Shown here: piece after piece, positions 1-6,004 of the stretch
Layout of the letters: every line of letters starts with the position of its first letter
How positions within the stretch are numbered: position 1 is the stretch's first letter
NCBI GenBank assembly: GCA_937891165.1
Contig: CALAEX010000131.1
Span: forward strand, 1-7,380
From: an uncultured Lachnospiraceae bacterium
Lineage (GTDB): Bacteria; Bacillota; Clostridia; Lachnospirales; Lachnospiraceae
Direction: 5' to 3'
Length of the DNA: 7,380 bases
The notes under the pieces: generated by a model
The model's database searches: none
What the model saw: the letters and a program-made list of their open reading frames with translations, nothing else
What the model was told of the DNA's origin: nothing
Made by a program: the position numbers and the translations under genes

Positions 1-623
1 ATAACGATGATTCTTGTACCAAGTGTCATAGCCTCGGTCTGGTCATGTGTTACGTAGATGATGGTTGTCTGTAACTTCTGATGTAACTTGGAGATTTCGA
101 TTCTCATCTGTACTCTGAGCTTTGCATCCAGGTTGGAGAGAGGCTCATCCATGAGGAATACCTTAGGATTACGAACGATAGCACGACCCATGGCAACACG
201 CTGTCTCTGACCACCGGAAAGAGCCTTTGGCTTACGGTCTAAGAGATGTTCGATATCAAGAATCTTAGCTGCTTCATGAACTAACTTGTTAATCTGGTCT
301 TTGGAAGTCTTTCTTAATCTAAGACCAAATGCCATGTTATCAAAAACAGTCATATGAGGATATAAAGCGTAGTTCTGGAATACCATCGCAATATCTCTAT
401 CCTTTGGTTCAACGTCATTCATAAGCTTATCACCAATGTAAAGTTCGCCGCTAGAAATTTCTTCCAAACCAGCTACCATACGAAGTGTTGTAGACTTACC
501 ACAACCAGATGGTCCTACGAAGATGATAAATTCCTTATCTGCAATTTCAAGATTAAAGTCTTTAACAGCTACAAAGCCGTTAGGATATGTTTTATTAATA
601 TGTCTTAAAGATAGACTTGCCAT
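1..623 (-). CDS. msmX: Carbohydrate ABC importer ATP-binding protein (MsmX/UgpC family), 3' end outside window
   Basis: This is the cytoplasmic ATPase that powers sugar or oligosaccharide ABC importers; in Firmicutes one such protein often serves several permeases. The 207 visible residues carry the full nucleotide-binding core: Walker A GPSGCGKST (37-45), Q-loop Q83 in MVFQNYALYPHM, ABC signature LSGGQRQR (135-142), Walker B VFLMDEP (155-161), D-loop SNLDAK (163-168) and the switch histidine H193 in YVTHDQTEA. Family members run to about 360-370 residues, so the C-terminal regulatory (TOBE-like) part lies beyond the window edge. The ATG at 621-623 is supported by a GGGAGGA ribosome site at 631-637, 7 nt upstream; a nearer ATG at 628-630 is out of frame. 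No permease or binding-protein gene is adjacent, which fits a shared ATPase. Which sugars it serves cannot be told. UgpC is the alternative name; the family call is secure. Confidence 0.93.
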   Translation of the reverse strand, partial: MASLSLRHINKTYPNGFVAVKDFNLEIADKEFIIFVGPSGCGKSTTLRMVAGLEEISSGELYIGDKLMNDVEPKDRDIAMVFQNYALYPHMTVFDNMAFGLRLRKTSKDQINKLVHEAAKILDIEHLLDRKPKALSGGQRQRVAMGRAIVRNPKVFLMDEPLSNLDAKLRVQMRIEISKLHQKLQTTIIYVTHDQTEAMTLGTRIIV

Positions 624-801
624 TACGCATTCCTCCCAAAAATTATATTTCACTTCTTTCTGTCAATTCATCCTACTACTTACTTATAGTAGGGAATCCT
701 CAACAGCACTACTTACTATTTGGCTGATATAGTATTAGCACCAGTAAGTCTTCTATTATGTCTTTCTTCAACTGCTAATAACCGTTCATCAACATGTGTT
801 T
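624..801 (-). promoter_or_regulatory. Long 5' leader of the sugar ATPase gene with two inverted repeats
   Basis: Between the predicted transcription start (about 795) and the ATG lie roughly 170 nt with no convincing gene. It contains a perfect 7-bp inverted repeat, CCTACTA/TAGTAGG (672-678 and 687-693, 8-nt loop), and a perfect 8-bp one, TATTAGCA/TGCTAATA (733-740 and 773-780, 32-nt loop). A 10-bp direct repeat, ACTACTTACT, occurs at 675-684 and 708-717. Segment 686-691 could pair either with 672-678 or with 714-719, so alternative folds are possible. No U-run follows either hairpin, so neither looks like an intrinsic terminator. It matches no riboswitch class I recognise. A regulatory role is inference. 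Confidence 0.4.
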
Positions 802-830
802 ATCATACACCAAATTCCGAAAAAAATCTA
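802..830 (-). promoter_or_regulatory. Putative promoter of the sugar ATPase gene
   Basis: On the minus strand a -10 box TATGAT (802-807; 5 of 6 to consensus) lies 17 bp downstream of a weak -35 TAGATT (825-830; 3 of 6). The A/T-rich tract between and upstream is compatible with a SigA promoter. The predicted start is near 795. The degenerate repeats at 841-925 lie directly upstream. The -35 match is poor, so activation or a different start is possible. Confidence 0.5.
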
Positions 831-840
831 TATATTAAAT

Positions 841-925
841 CACCAAAAAGTTATTTCTAATTTTGGTCATTTTGCATAAAAAGTTATTTTTTTAGGAATT
901 TTGTCCATCTTTTTGTTATTTTTAA
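841..925. repeat. Degenerate tandem direct repeat, about 33-bp period
   Basis: Two related units lie head to tail at 845-870 and 878-908. Both begin AAAAAGTTATTT on the plus strand and end in a variant of AATTTTGGTCAT / AATTTTGTCCAT. The shared GTTATTT word occurs a third time, so its first G falls at 850, 883 and 915: spacings of 33 and 32 bp, about three helical turns. The block lies just upstream of the ATPase promoter and just downstream of the YitT gene. It could be a repeated operator on one DNA face or a decayed duplication. No GC-rich terminator hairpin for the YitT gene is seen here. Confidence 0.5.
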
Positions 926-931
926 GAACGG

Positions 932-1798
932 TTATTGTGTAATTTCAATAAATCCTTCTCCCATTACTTCTCGTATATCATTCACAATGACGAAAGCTGT
1001 CGGGTCAATACTTTTTACAATATCTACCAGTTCTACTATCTCTTTTTTAGATACTACACAAAGCAACATTTTCTTATTTGCTTTAGAATACATCCCTTGT
1101 ACATCCACTCCTGTAACACCACGGTCTACTTCTTTTAATATTGCTTGTGCTATTTCTTCTGATTTATCAGAAATAATGTGTGCCATCTTAGCAAACTTTA
1201 CACCTTGCATCATACTATCTGAAATTTTAGAACATAAATATACGACAATAATGGCATACATAGCACTTTGAATACCAAAAACAATTGCTCCTAATACAAC
1301 AATCACACCATCTACAACAGCCAAAATTTGAGGAATCGAAAAATATTTCATCTTTTCATGTACTAAAGCACTTAAAAGGTCTGTTCCTCCTGTAGTTGCC
1401 ATTCTAGATAATACTAAACCAATGCCTGCACCTGTCATCACTCCACCAAACAATGCTACTAAAATAGCATCATCAAATAGAGGATGTACTGGTACTACAA
1501 AAAGCATGATAGAAAGCATTATGGTAGCAAAAAAAGTCTTTGCTATATATTTTTTTCCATACATTAATAACGCTGCTAAAAATAATGGACAGTTAAACAA
1601 TAAGTTACCAAGCCAAACAGGAATTCCACCCTCCCAAAGAAACTCTGTTAAATGCTTTAATATAATGGCAAGACCGGTAACACCACCACAAACTAGTCCA
1701 AGTGGGTCACAAGCAAGATTAATGCCAAGTGCCATTAAAAAAGTACCACTTACAATATACAAAATATCCTTAAAAACTCCCTTATCTTTTTTCTTCAC
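932..1798 (-). CDS. YitT family membrane protein (DUF161 + DUF2179)
   Basis: This is a 288-residue integral membrane protein of the YitT group, whose transport substrate and role are not firmly known. The N-terminal two-thirds hold five or six hydrophobic segments with family signatures GGVTG (38-42) and ATTGGTDL (134-141). The soluble C-terminal part (about 205-285) is DUF2179-like and ends with the characteristic DIREVMGEGF (274-283). I start it at the GTG of 1796-1798 because GAGGTGG (1804-1810) sits at ideal distance. A longer reading from a GTG at 1826-1828 adds 10 charged residues, overlaps the upstream gene and lacks a ribosome site. It is the last gene of the unit 2988-932, 19 bp after the small secreted-protein gene. 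Family assignment is firm; physiological role is not. Confidence 0.92.
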   Translation of the reverse strand: MKKKDKGVFKDILYIVSGTFLMALGINLACDPLGLVCGGVTGLAIILKHLTEFLWEGGIPVWLGNLLFNCPLFLAALLMYGKKYIAKTFFATIMLSIMLFVVPVHPLFDDAILVALFGGVMTGAGIGLVLSRMATTGGTDLLSALVHEKMKYFSIPQILAVVDGVIVVLGAIVFGIQSAMYAIIVVYLCSKISDSMMQGVKFAKMAHIISDKSEEIAQAILKEVDRGVTGVDVQGMYSKANKKMLLCVVSKKEIVELVDIVKSIDPTAFVIVNDIREVMGEGFIEITQ

Positions 1799-1803
1799 CT
1801 TTA

Positions 1804-1810
1804 CCACCTC
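1804..1810 (-). promoter_or_regulatory. Ribosome binding site fixing the YitT-family start
   Basis: GAGGTGG on the minus strand lies 5 nt before the GTG at 1796-1798 (8 nt counted from GAGG). The same heptamer serves the first gene of this operon (2993-2999). It supports the shorter YitT reading over the longer one starting at 1828. Confidence 0.65.
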
Positions 1811-1817
1811 ATATGCC

Positions 1818-2225
1818 TTAATTTTCACTGCCAGATAAAAAAATTACACAAGTTGATTCCGCTTGAAAACCACTGCCATCTGCTGGCACAAGATAAGAAT
1901 GATATCTTGTTGCTTTATCCCCTGCATTACAAAGAACACCATCTGTAATATCTACTAAATTTCCTAAAATTTTAGCAGACCCTGTATATAACATTACTTG
2001 TGTTCCTTGCGTAAACTCCTTTGACTCTCCTTTCGTCAAAGTAATACAATCATATCCACCTCCTGCTCTTTTTAATTGTGCTTCTAAATAACTTCTTGTA
2101 ATTAACGGGTCAGAAGCCGAACCCGGTTCATTTGTTGCTGCTCCTACACTCATGCCAGAACAAAATAAAAGCATTCCTACTAATATAACAACACCTGTCA
2201 GCCATACGGTCTTTTTCTTTTTCAT
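1818..2225 (-). CDS. Small secreted protein of unknown function
   Basis: This 135-residue protein has a classic signal peptide: KKKK (2-5), a hydrophobic stretch (about 7-27) and a likely cleavage after VGA (27-29). The mature part is about 106 residues. It carries GSASDPLITRSYL (35-47), then a Gly-rich, beta-like region with GTQVMLYTGSAKI, DITDG and HSYLVPADGSGFQA. From memory, similar 'GS..DP..T.SY' plus 'LVP..DG.G..A' layouts occur in small secreted Firmicutes proteins of no known function; this cannot be confirmed here. There is no lipobox and no catalytic motif I recognise. It sits 19 bp from each neighbour, between the LCP-like and YitT genes, so co-expression is likely. The ATG at 2223-2225 is chosen; an in-frame GTG at 2229-2231 adds two residues and neither has a strong ribosome site. 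Confidence 0.8.
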   Translation of the reverse strand: MKKKKTVWLTGVVILVGMLLFCSGMSVGAATNEPGSASDPLITRSYLEAQLKRAGGGYDCITLTKGESKEFTQGTQVMLYTGSAKILGNLVDITDGVLCNAGDKATRYHSYLVPADGSGFQAESTCVIFLSGSEN

Positions 2226-2244
2226 TTCCACTTCTTCTTTCTAT

Positions 2245-2988
2245 TTATTCTTCTATTCTCAATAAATATTTCCAATGCTCTATCAATTCTTTACATTGTT
2301 TACTAGAAATTATAAAATTTTCAACTTCTTGATTTCCTGCTGCCATTTTCTTTTCTACTTTTGTTATCTTTTGATAACTTTCATAATACATCCACCGTTC
2401 CTTATTAGACAAATCAGAAACAGATACTTCTAACCACCTTGCATATTGTTCAAAAAATTCTTTTTTTGTATTATTTATTTCAAGTGTTTCCATCCAGTGT
2501 TGTACAAACTCTTTTTCTCCACTTACATAATGTTCTAATGATACACCAAGTAATTCCGATAAAATTCGATTACAACCTGCCAATGCATAGTCTTTAGAAA
2601 ATCCTTCTGCCATTTTTGACAATTTTAAATATTGTGGTAACTCTGGAGAATATGTTTGCAAACTTTTATATAATTCATTAGATAACATTATTTTTGTTTG
2701 TACTGGAATTTCCATATAATAAATCGTTTCTTTACTTGGTTGAAATACTTCTATATAGATGGCACTAATCTCTCCTGAAACTTCTTCTTGTTCATACAAT
2801 ACCGTAATTAGTTGTTCTTCTATCGTATTTGGCAAAGGACTTGTTGTAATCATAGGAGACATTGTATGTACAACCTCTATTTTTAATAATTCTGTTAAAA
2901 AAGGAACGACTGCTGCCATAGCAAGCAATACTGTTACAATTCCTCCTATCACAAAAAATAAAGTTCTTGCCGAATGATGTTCTGTCAC
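2245..2988 (-). CDS. LCP-like (LytR-CpsA-Psr) membrane protein, apparently without catalytic residues
   Basis: The 247-residue protein has a short cytoplasmic N-terminus, one membrane segment (about 10-31) and an extracellular domain. Residues about 70-165 resemble the LCP fold that ligates anionic polymers to peptidoglycan: a strand pattern AIYIEVFQPSKETIYYMEIP (76-95), IPVQT (94-98) where active LCPs read IPRDT, and LLGVSLEHYV (146-155) where they read LLGI.IDYYV. The upstream Asp-containing 'SDT' region is replaced by EIS (73-75). The C-terminal part (about 165-247) is charged and helical. Because the polyphosphate-binding Arg and Asp positions look lost, it may bind rather than ligate wall polymers; this is inference from remembered family patterns. 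The GTG start (2986-2988) has GAGGTGG at 2993-2999. It is first in the three-gene unit. The ORF is secure; the family call is moderate. Confidence 0.85.
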   Translation of the reverse strand: MTEHHSARTLFFVIGGIVTVLLAMAAVVPFLTELLKIEVVHTMSPMITTSPLPNTIEEQLITVLYEQEEVSGEISAIYIEVFQPSKETIYYMEIPVQTKIMLSNELYKSLQTYSPELPQYLKLSKMAEGFSKDYALAGCNRILSELLGVSLEHYVSGEKEFVQHWMETLEINNTKKEFFEQYARWLEVSVSDLSNKERWMYYESYQKITKVEKKMAAGNQEVENFIISSKQCKELIEHWKYLLRIEE

Positions 2989-3022
2989 AAATCCACCTCG
3001 TTTTCTTATTCTTTATAATTTC

Positions 3023-3052
3023 ATTGTATCATATATATTCTCATTCCGCCAA
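3023..3052 (-). promoter_or_regulatory. Promoter of the LCP-like / secreted protein / YitT operon
   Basis: On the minus strand, TTGGCG (3047-3052; 4 of 6) and TACAAT (3023-3028; 5 of 6) are 18 bp apart. The -10 is extended by TGA at 3029-3031. The predicted start is near 3016, about 28 nt before the GTG at 2988. No separate promoter is apparent in the short gaps inside the three-gene unit. Confidence 0.65.
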
Positions 3053-3061
3053 CAAAAAAGA

Positions 3062-3090
3062 TTTTCTTCTTATCAAAAACATGATAAAAT
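3062..3090 (+). promoter_or_regulatory. Promoter of the short-chain dehydrogenase gene
   Basis: An extended -10, TGATAAAAT (box TAAAAT at 3085-3090), is preceded at 17 bp by a weak -35, TTTTCT (3062-3067). The start is predicted near 3097, with AGGAG at 3111-3115 and ATG at 3124. It is divergent from the operon promoter at 3023-3052, with their -35 boxes about 10 bp apart, so the two could influence each other. Confidence 0.55.
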
Positions 3091-3123
3091 AGTACTAATA
3101 AAAATATAAAAGGAGTAAACTTT

Positions 3124-3855
3124 ATGGAACGAAAAGTTGTACTTGTCACTGGGGCTTCTCGTGGTATTGGTCGTGCGATTGCCCTGACCTTTGCAAAAAA
3201 TGGCTATCATGTTATTATCAATTGTTTAAAAAGTGTAGATGCTCTCAATAATTTAGAACGCAATATTCAATCTTTAGGAGTTCGTTGTCTTTCCTTTGTT
3301 GGAGATGTTGGAAATCCTGCCTTTGTAGAAATGATGTTTCGTTCTATTGAAAAAGAATTTGGTACACTCGATGTCCTTGTAAATAATGCTGGCATTTCTT
3401 ATGTTGGATTATTAACAGATATGACCCCTTCCGATTGGAAAACGGTAATGGATACAAATCTTTCTTCTGTTTTTTACTGTTCTTCTAAAGCGATTCCAAT
3501 GATGCTACAAAAAAAATCAGGACGCATTATCAATATTTCCTCGATGTGGGGAACTTGTGGTGCTTCTTGCGAAGTTGCTTATTCTGCTTCGAAAGGCGGT
3601 ATGGATGCCTTTACAAGAGCACTAGCCAAAGAACTTGCCCCTAGTGGTATTACAGTCAATGCCATTGCTTGTGGTGTCATTGATACCGAAATGAATAGCT
3701 GTTATTCTGAAGAAGAATTAGAAGCTTTAGCAGAGGAAATTCCAATCGGTCGATTTGGCTCACCAGAGGAAGTCGCCGATTTTGCTTTACAAATCGCAAG
3801 AGGAAATGCTTATTTAACAGGGCAAATTATACATTTAGATGGAGGCTATCTATAA
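3124..3855 (+). CDS. SDR family NAD(P)-dependent oxidoreductase, candidate EF-P 5-aminopentanone reductase (YmfI-like)
   Basis: This is a classical 243-residue short-chain dehydrogenase/reductase, cytosolic and complete. It has the Rossmann motif TGASRGIG (9-16), NNAG (87-90) and the catalytic tetrad N112, S140, Y153, K157 (YSASK 153-157). The C-terminus IIHLDGGYL is FabG-like. The segment SSMWGTCGASCEVAYSASK around the active site resembles what I recall of YmfI, which reduces the 5-aminopentanone group on elongation factor P. FabG or another ketoreductase is the alternative. The gene stands alone: no fatty-acid genes, a divergent operon upstream and a convergent gene 3 bp downstream, which argues against a FabG role. 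The usual Pro in the 'aPG.idT' loop is Cys183 (ACGVIDTEM). AGGAG at 3111-3115 supports the start. The SDR family is certain; the EF-P assignment is about even odds. Confidence 0.9.
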   Translation: MERKVVLVTGASRGIGRAIALTFAKNGYHVIINCLKSVDALNNLERNIQSLGVRCLSFVGDVGNPAFVEMMFRSIEKEFGTLDVLVNNAGISYVGLLTDMTPSDWKTVMDTNLSSVFYCSSKAIPMMLQKKSGRIINISSMWGTCGASCEVAYSASKGGMDAFTRALAKELAPSGITVNAIACGVIDTEMNSCYSEEELEALAEEIPIGRFGSPEEVADFALQIARGNAYLTGQIIHLDGGYL

Positions 3856-3875
3856 AAACTAAGATGCCATCTTAG
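3854..3875 (-). terminator. Rho-independent terminator of the MATE gene, containing its stop codon
   Basis: Bases 3859-3875 form a near-perfect palindrome, CTAAGATG-c-CATCTTAG (a 7-bp stem with a 3-nt loop is feasible). On the minus strand the hairpin is followed at once by TTTTT (3858-3854). The MATE stop TAG (3859-3861) is the end of the 3' arm, and the U-run falls in the 3-bp gap and the dehydrogenase stop codon. In the plus direction the following sequence has only a scattered T-rich stretch, so termination there would be weaker. Confidence 0.7.
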
Positions 3876-5211
3876 CGAAATCTTCTTTTGGTTTCCTCAA
3901 ATATGGATTTCGTACTATTTGTATCAACAATGGAATTACCATAAAAATCCAAGCTACAGGTTCTGCCAAAATAACACCCCAATATCCAAGATGTGGAACC
4001 ATCATTTTAGCAAATACTACTTTGCCAATCAATTCTACAGAGCTTGATACAATCGGCGTAATATGATTTCCAAAACCTTGCAAAACATTACGGAATAAAG
4101 TAACAGATGCTGCTACCATATAAAATAGCGTATCAAATCGAAGATATAAGGTAGCAGTTTCTTGTACTTCTTGATTCGTACTTCCTGTAATTAAATAGAC
4201 CATATCGTTTGCTACGGTATTTGCTAAAATAATCATAACTACGACCCAACCGACCAAAAAGGTCAATACTCCAAAGATAGCCTTTCTTACTCGTCCATAT
4301 TCTTTTGCACCTACATTTTGTCCTGTAAACGTACACATGGAACTTCCGCTAATACTAAATGCTATCATAAAGATTTCCGTTATTTTTCTAGCAGCAGTAT
4401 GGGCTACTACAATGTTCTGACCAAGACCATTAATCGCTGTCTGTAACATTAAAGTACCTGTTTGTACTAAAGAACTCATAAATGCCATCGAACAACCAGA
4501 TGCTAATAATTCTCTTATAATGAAAATATCTGGTTTCATATCTTGTAATTTAAAATGTAATATCGGATACTTCTTCCACAAATAAATAATACAAAGTGTT
4601 GCAGAAATTCCTTGTGCTAATACGGTAGCCAAAGCTGCACCAAATACACCAAGTTCTAATTTGCTAATAAAATAAATATCCATCCCTACATTTAAAAAAC
4701 TAGAACAAATCAATAATAACAATGGTGTTACCGAATTACCCAATGCTCGCAAAGACGCTGCACCTAAATTGTAAGCAAATGTAAAAAACATCCCTAAAAT
4801 CAATGTCGTACAATAACTTTTAGCATCTGCTCGTAAGTATTCTTCCATTTTCATAAACTCTAATAAATTGTCCATGAAAAGTTGAGCAAGTGTTACAAGC
4901 ACTGTACAAAGCAATACGCCCATACAACCCGCTAAAGCAAATGCTTTTCGCAGAGCATTATAATTTTTTCCACCATAAAATCGTGACATTGGCACTGTAA
5001 ATCCAATGGTCATACCATTCATAAAACTTATCATTAAATTGCATAAAATAGCAGAACCGCCAACTGCTGCTAGGGCTTGCTCTCCTAAATATGTCCCAAC
5101 AATTCTTGTATCTGTTAAAGAATAAAATAACTGAAATAAACTACCAAAAAAAGTTGGTATTGCAAAACGAAGTAATGTTGTAAAAATAGGTCCTTTTGTT
5201 AAATCTTTCAT
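3859..5211 (-). CDS. MATE family multidrug/solute exporter
   Basis: This 450-residue cytoplasmic-membrane protein belongs to the MATE group (NorM/DinF/MepA-like), which exports cationic drugs or metabolites in exchange for Na+ or H+. Twelve hydrophobic segments in two halves are expected. The first-helix signature LTDTRIVGTYLGEQALAAVG (32-51, with D34) and SLRALGNSVTP (153-163) are typical. The second half repeats the pattern with GQNVGAKEYGRVRKA and RNVLQGFGNHITP. The length is normal for the family. ATG at 5209-5211 is preceded by AAAGG about 9 nt upstream, a modest ribosome site. The gene lies 19 bp after tcdA and is probably cotranscribed with it from 6071-6099. Its end converges on the dehydrogenase with 3 bp between stops and a terminator overlapping its stop codon. 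The substrate cannot be predicted. Confidence 0.92.
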   Translation of the reverse strand: MKDLTKGPIFTTLLRFAIPTFFGSLFQLFYSLTDTRIVGTYLGEQALAAVGGSAILCNLMISFMNGMTIGFTVPMSRFYGGKNYNALRKAFALAGCMGVLLCTVLVTLAQLFMDNLLEFMKMEEYLRADAKSYCTTLILGMFFTFAYNLGAASLRALGNSVTPLLLLICSSFLNVGMDIYFISKLELGVFGAALATVLAQGISATLCIIYLWKKYPILHFKLQDMKPDIFIIRELLASGCSMAFMSSLVQTGTLMLQTAINGLGQNIVVAHTAARKITEIFMIAFSISGSSMCTFTGQNVGAKEYGRVRKAIFGVLTFLVGWVVVMIILANTVANDMVYLITGSTNQEVQETATLYLRFDTLFYMVAASVTLFRNVLQGFGNHITPIVSSSVELIGKVVFAKMMVPHLGYWGVILAEPVAWIFMVIPLLIQIVRNPYLRKPKEDFAKMAS

Positions 5212-5230
5212 ACTCTTTCGCCTTTTGTAT

Positions 5231-5962
5231 TTATTTTCCTCTCTCTTGTACTGTTAAATCTTTTACCACTTCGGATGCAATAATAAGTCCTGCAACTGAA
5301 GGTACAAATGCTGTACTCCCTGGAGTGCCACGGCGTTTTGCTACTGGGTCTACTTCTTCTAACGAGAATTTTGGCTGAATTGGTTGTTCTTTGGAATAAA
5401 CTACTTTTACTCCCTGAATTCCTCTATCTTTTAATTCCTTTCGCATCACTTTTGCCAAAGGACAAACCGAGGTTTTAGAAATATCCACTACTTCTAATTC
5501 CATTGGATTTAATTTATTTCCTGTTCCCATACTACTAATCACAGGAACGCCTGCCTCCTTTGCAGACTGAATAATCGCAATCTTAGCAGTTACCGTATCT
5601 ACCGCATCTATCACATAAGCATATTCTTTAAAATCGTATTCGTCCTTCTTCTCTGGTAAGAAAAAACTTTGACGAATTCGAACCTTGGCTTTTGGATTAA
5701 TCGAAAGAATTCTCTCTTTCATTACTTCTACTTTACTACGACCTATCGTATCTATTGTAGCAATAATTTGACGATTTAAATTAGAAACCGAAACCTTATC
5801 ATTATCAATTAAATCAAATGCTCCTATACCGCTTCTTGCCAATGCCTCTACTGCAAAACCTCCTACACCACCAACACCAAATACAGCAATTGTTGCTTGT
5901 TGTAATATATTCATTGCTTCTTCGCCTACTAAGGCTTCTATTCTAGAAAATTGTTCTGTCAT
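5231..5962 (-). CDS. tcdA: tRNA threonylcarbamoyladenosine dehydratase (ct6A cyclase)
   Basis: TcdA (CsdL/YgdL) is an E1-like ATP-dependent enzyme that cyclises t6A at position 37 of ANN-decoding tRNAs to ct6A. The 243-residue sequence has the adenylate-binding loop GVGGVGG (29-35), the acidic/Asn/Arg set DNDKVSVSNLNRQ (53-65), IGRSKVEVM (73-81) and DAVDTVTAK (119-127). The late segments SSMGTGNKLNP and RRGTPGSTAFVPS are typical of TcdA rather than of ThiF or MoeB. The paired CxxC zinc motifs of ThiF/MoeB are absent, as expected. AAGGAG lies about 10 nt before the ATG at 5960-5962, slightly long spacing. It is probably the first gene of a two-gene unit with the MATE exporter. Its promoter is unusually placed against a small repeat element (6005-6076). 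Confidence 0.93.
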   Translation of the reverse strand: MTEQFSRIEALVGEEAMNILQQATIAVFGVGGVGGFAVEALARSGIGAFDLIDNDKVSVSNLNRQIIATIDTIGRSKVEVMKERILSINPKAKVRIRQSFFLPEKKDEYDFKEYAYVIDAVDTVTAKIAIIQSAKEAGVPVISSMGTGNKLNPMELEVVDISKTSVCPLAKVMRKELKDRGIQGVKVVYSKEQPIQPKFSLEEVDPVAKRRGTPGSTAFVPSVAGLIIASEVVKDLTVQERGK

Positions 5963-6004
5963 AAGCTTATTTCTCCTTTTTCATTAAAATTCCGTAATCC
6001 GTCC

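Noticed and set aside
672..693. Hairpin upstream of the sugar ATPase as a terminator or attenuator
   Set aside because: The 7-bp stem is not followed by a U-run on either strand, so it is kept only as a leader inverted repeat.
523..732. Plus-strand open frame of 69 codons
   Set aside because: It overlaps the antisense of the strongly supported ABC ATPase, has no ribosome site and no recognisable protein features.
716..796. Open stretch on the minus strand reading ...DERLLAVEERHNRRLTGANTISAK then stop
   Set aside because: It looks protein-like for about 26 codons, but it follows an in-frame TAA directly, has no ATG, GTG or TTG, no ribosome site, and lies in the predicted leader of the sugar ATPase gene.
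786..797. Tiny leader peptide MLMNGY on the minus strand before the sugar ATPase
   Set aside because: A six-codon frame close to the predicted transcript start, with no ribosome site and no runs of a regulatory amino acid.
935..1838. Three plus-strand open frames antisense to the YitT-family gene
   Set aside because: They are shadows of a conserved membrane-protein gene; composition is unlike a real protein and no ribosome sites are present.
2759..2977. Plus-strand 72-codon frame antisense to the LCP-like gene
   Set aside because: A shadow frame with no start signal or homology I recognise.
3071..3086. TATCA...TGATA inverted repeat over the dehydrogenase promoter as an operator
   Set aside because: Only 5 bp per arm, AT-only apart from two bases, and one arm is simply the extended -10 element.
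4133..4336. Minus-strand 67-codon frame inside the MATE gene in another frame
   Set aside because: It lies wholly within a well-supported gene on the same strand; residue composition (YRTKCRCKRIW) is typical of an off-frame reading.
5196..5378. Plus-strand 60-codon frame across the tcdA/MATE junction
   Set aside because: It is antisense to two real genes with no ribosome site.
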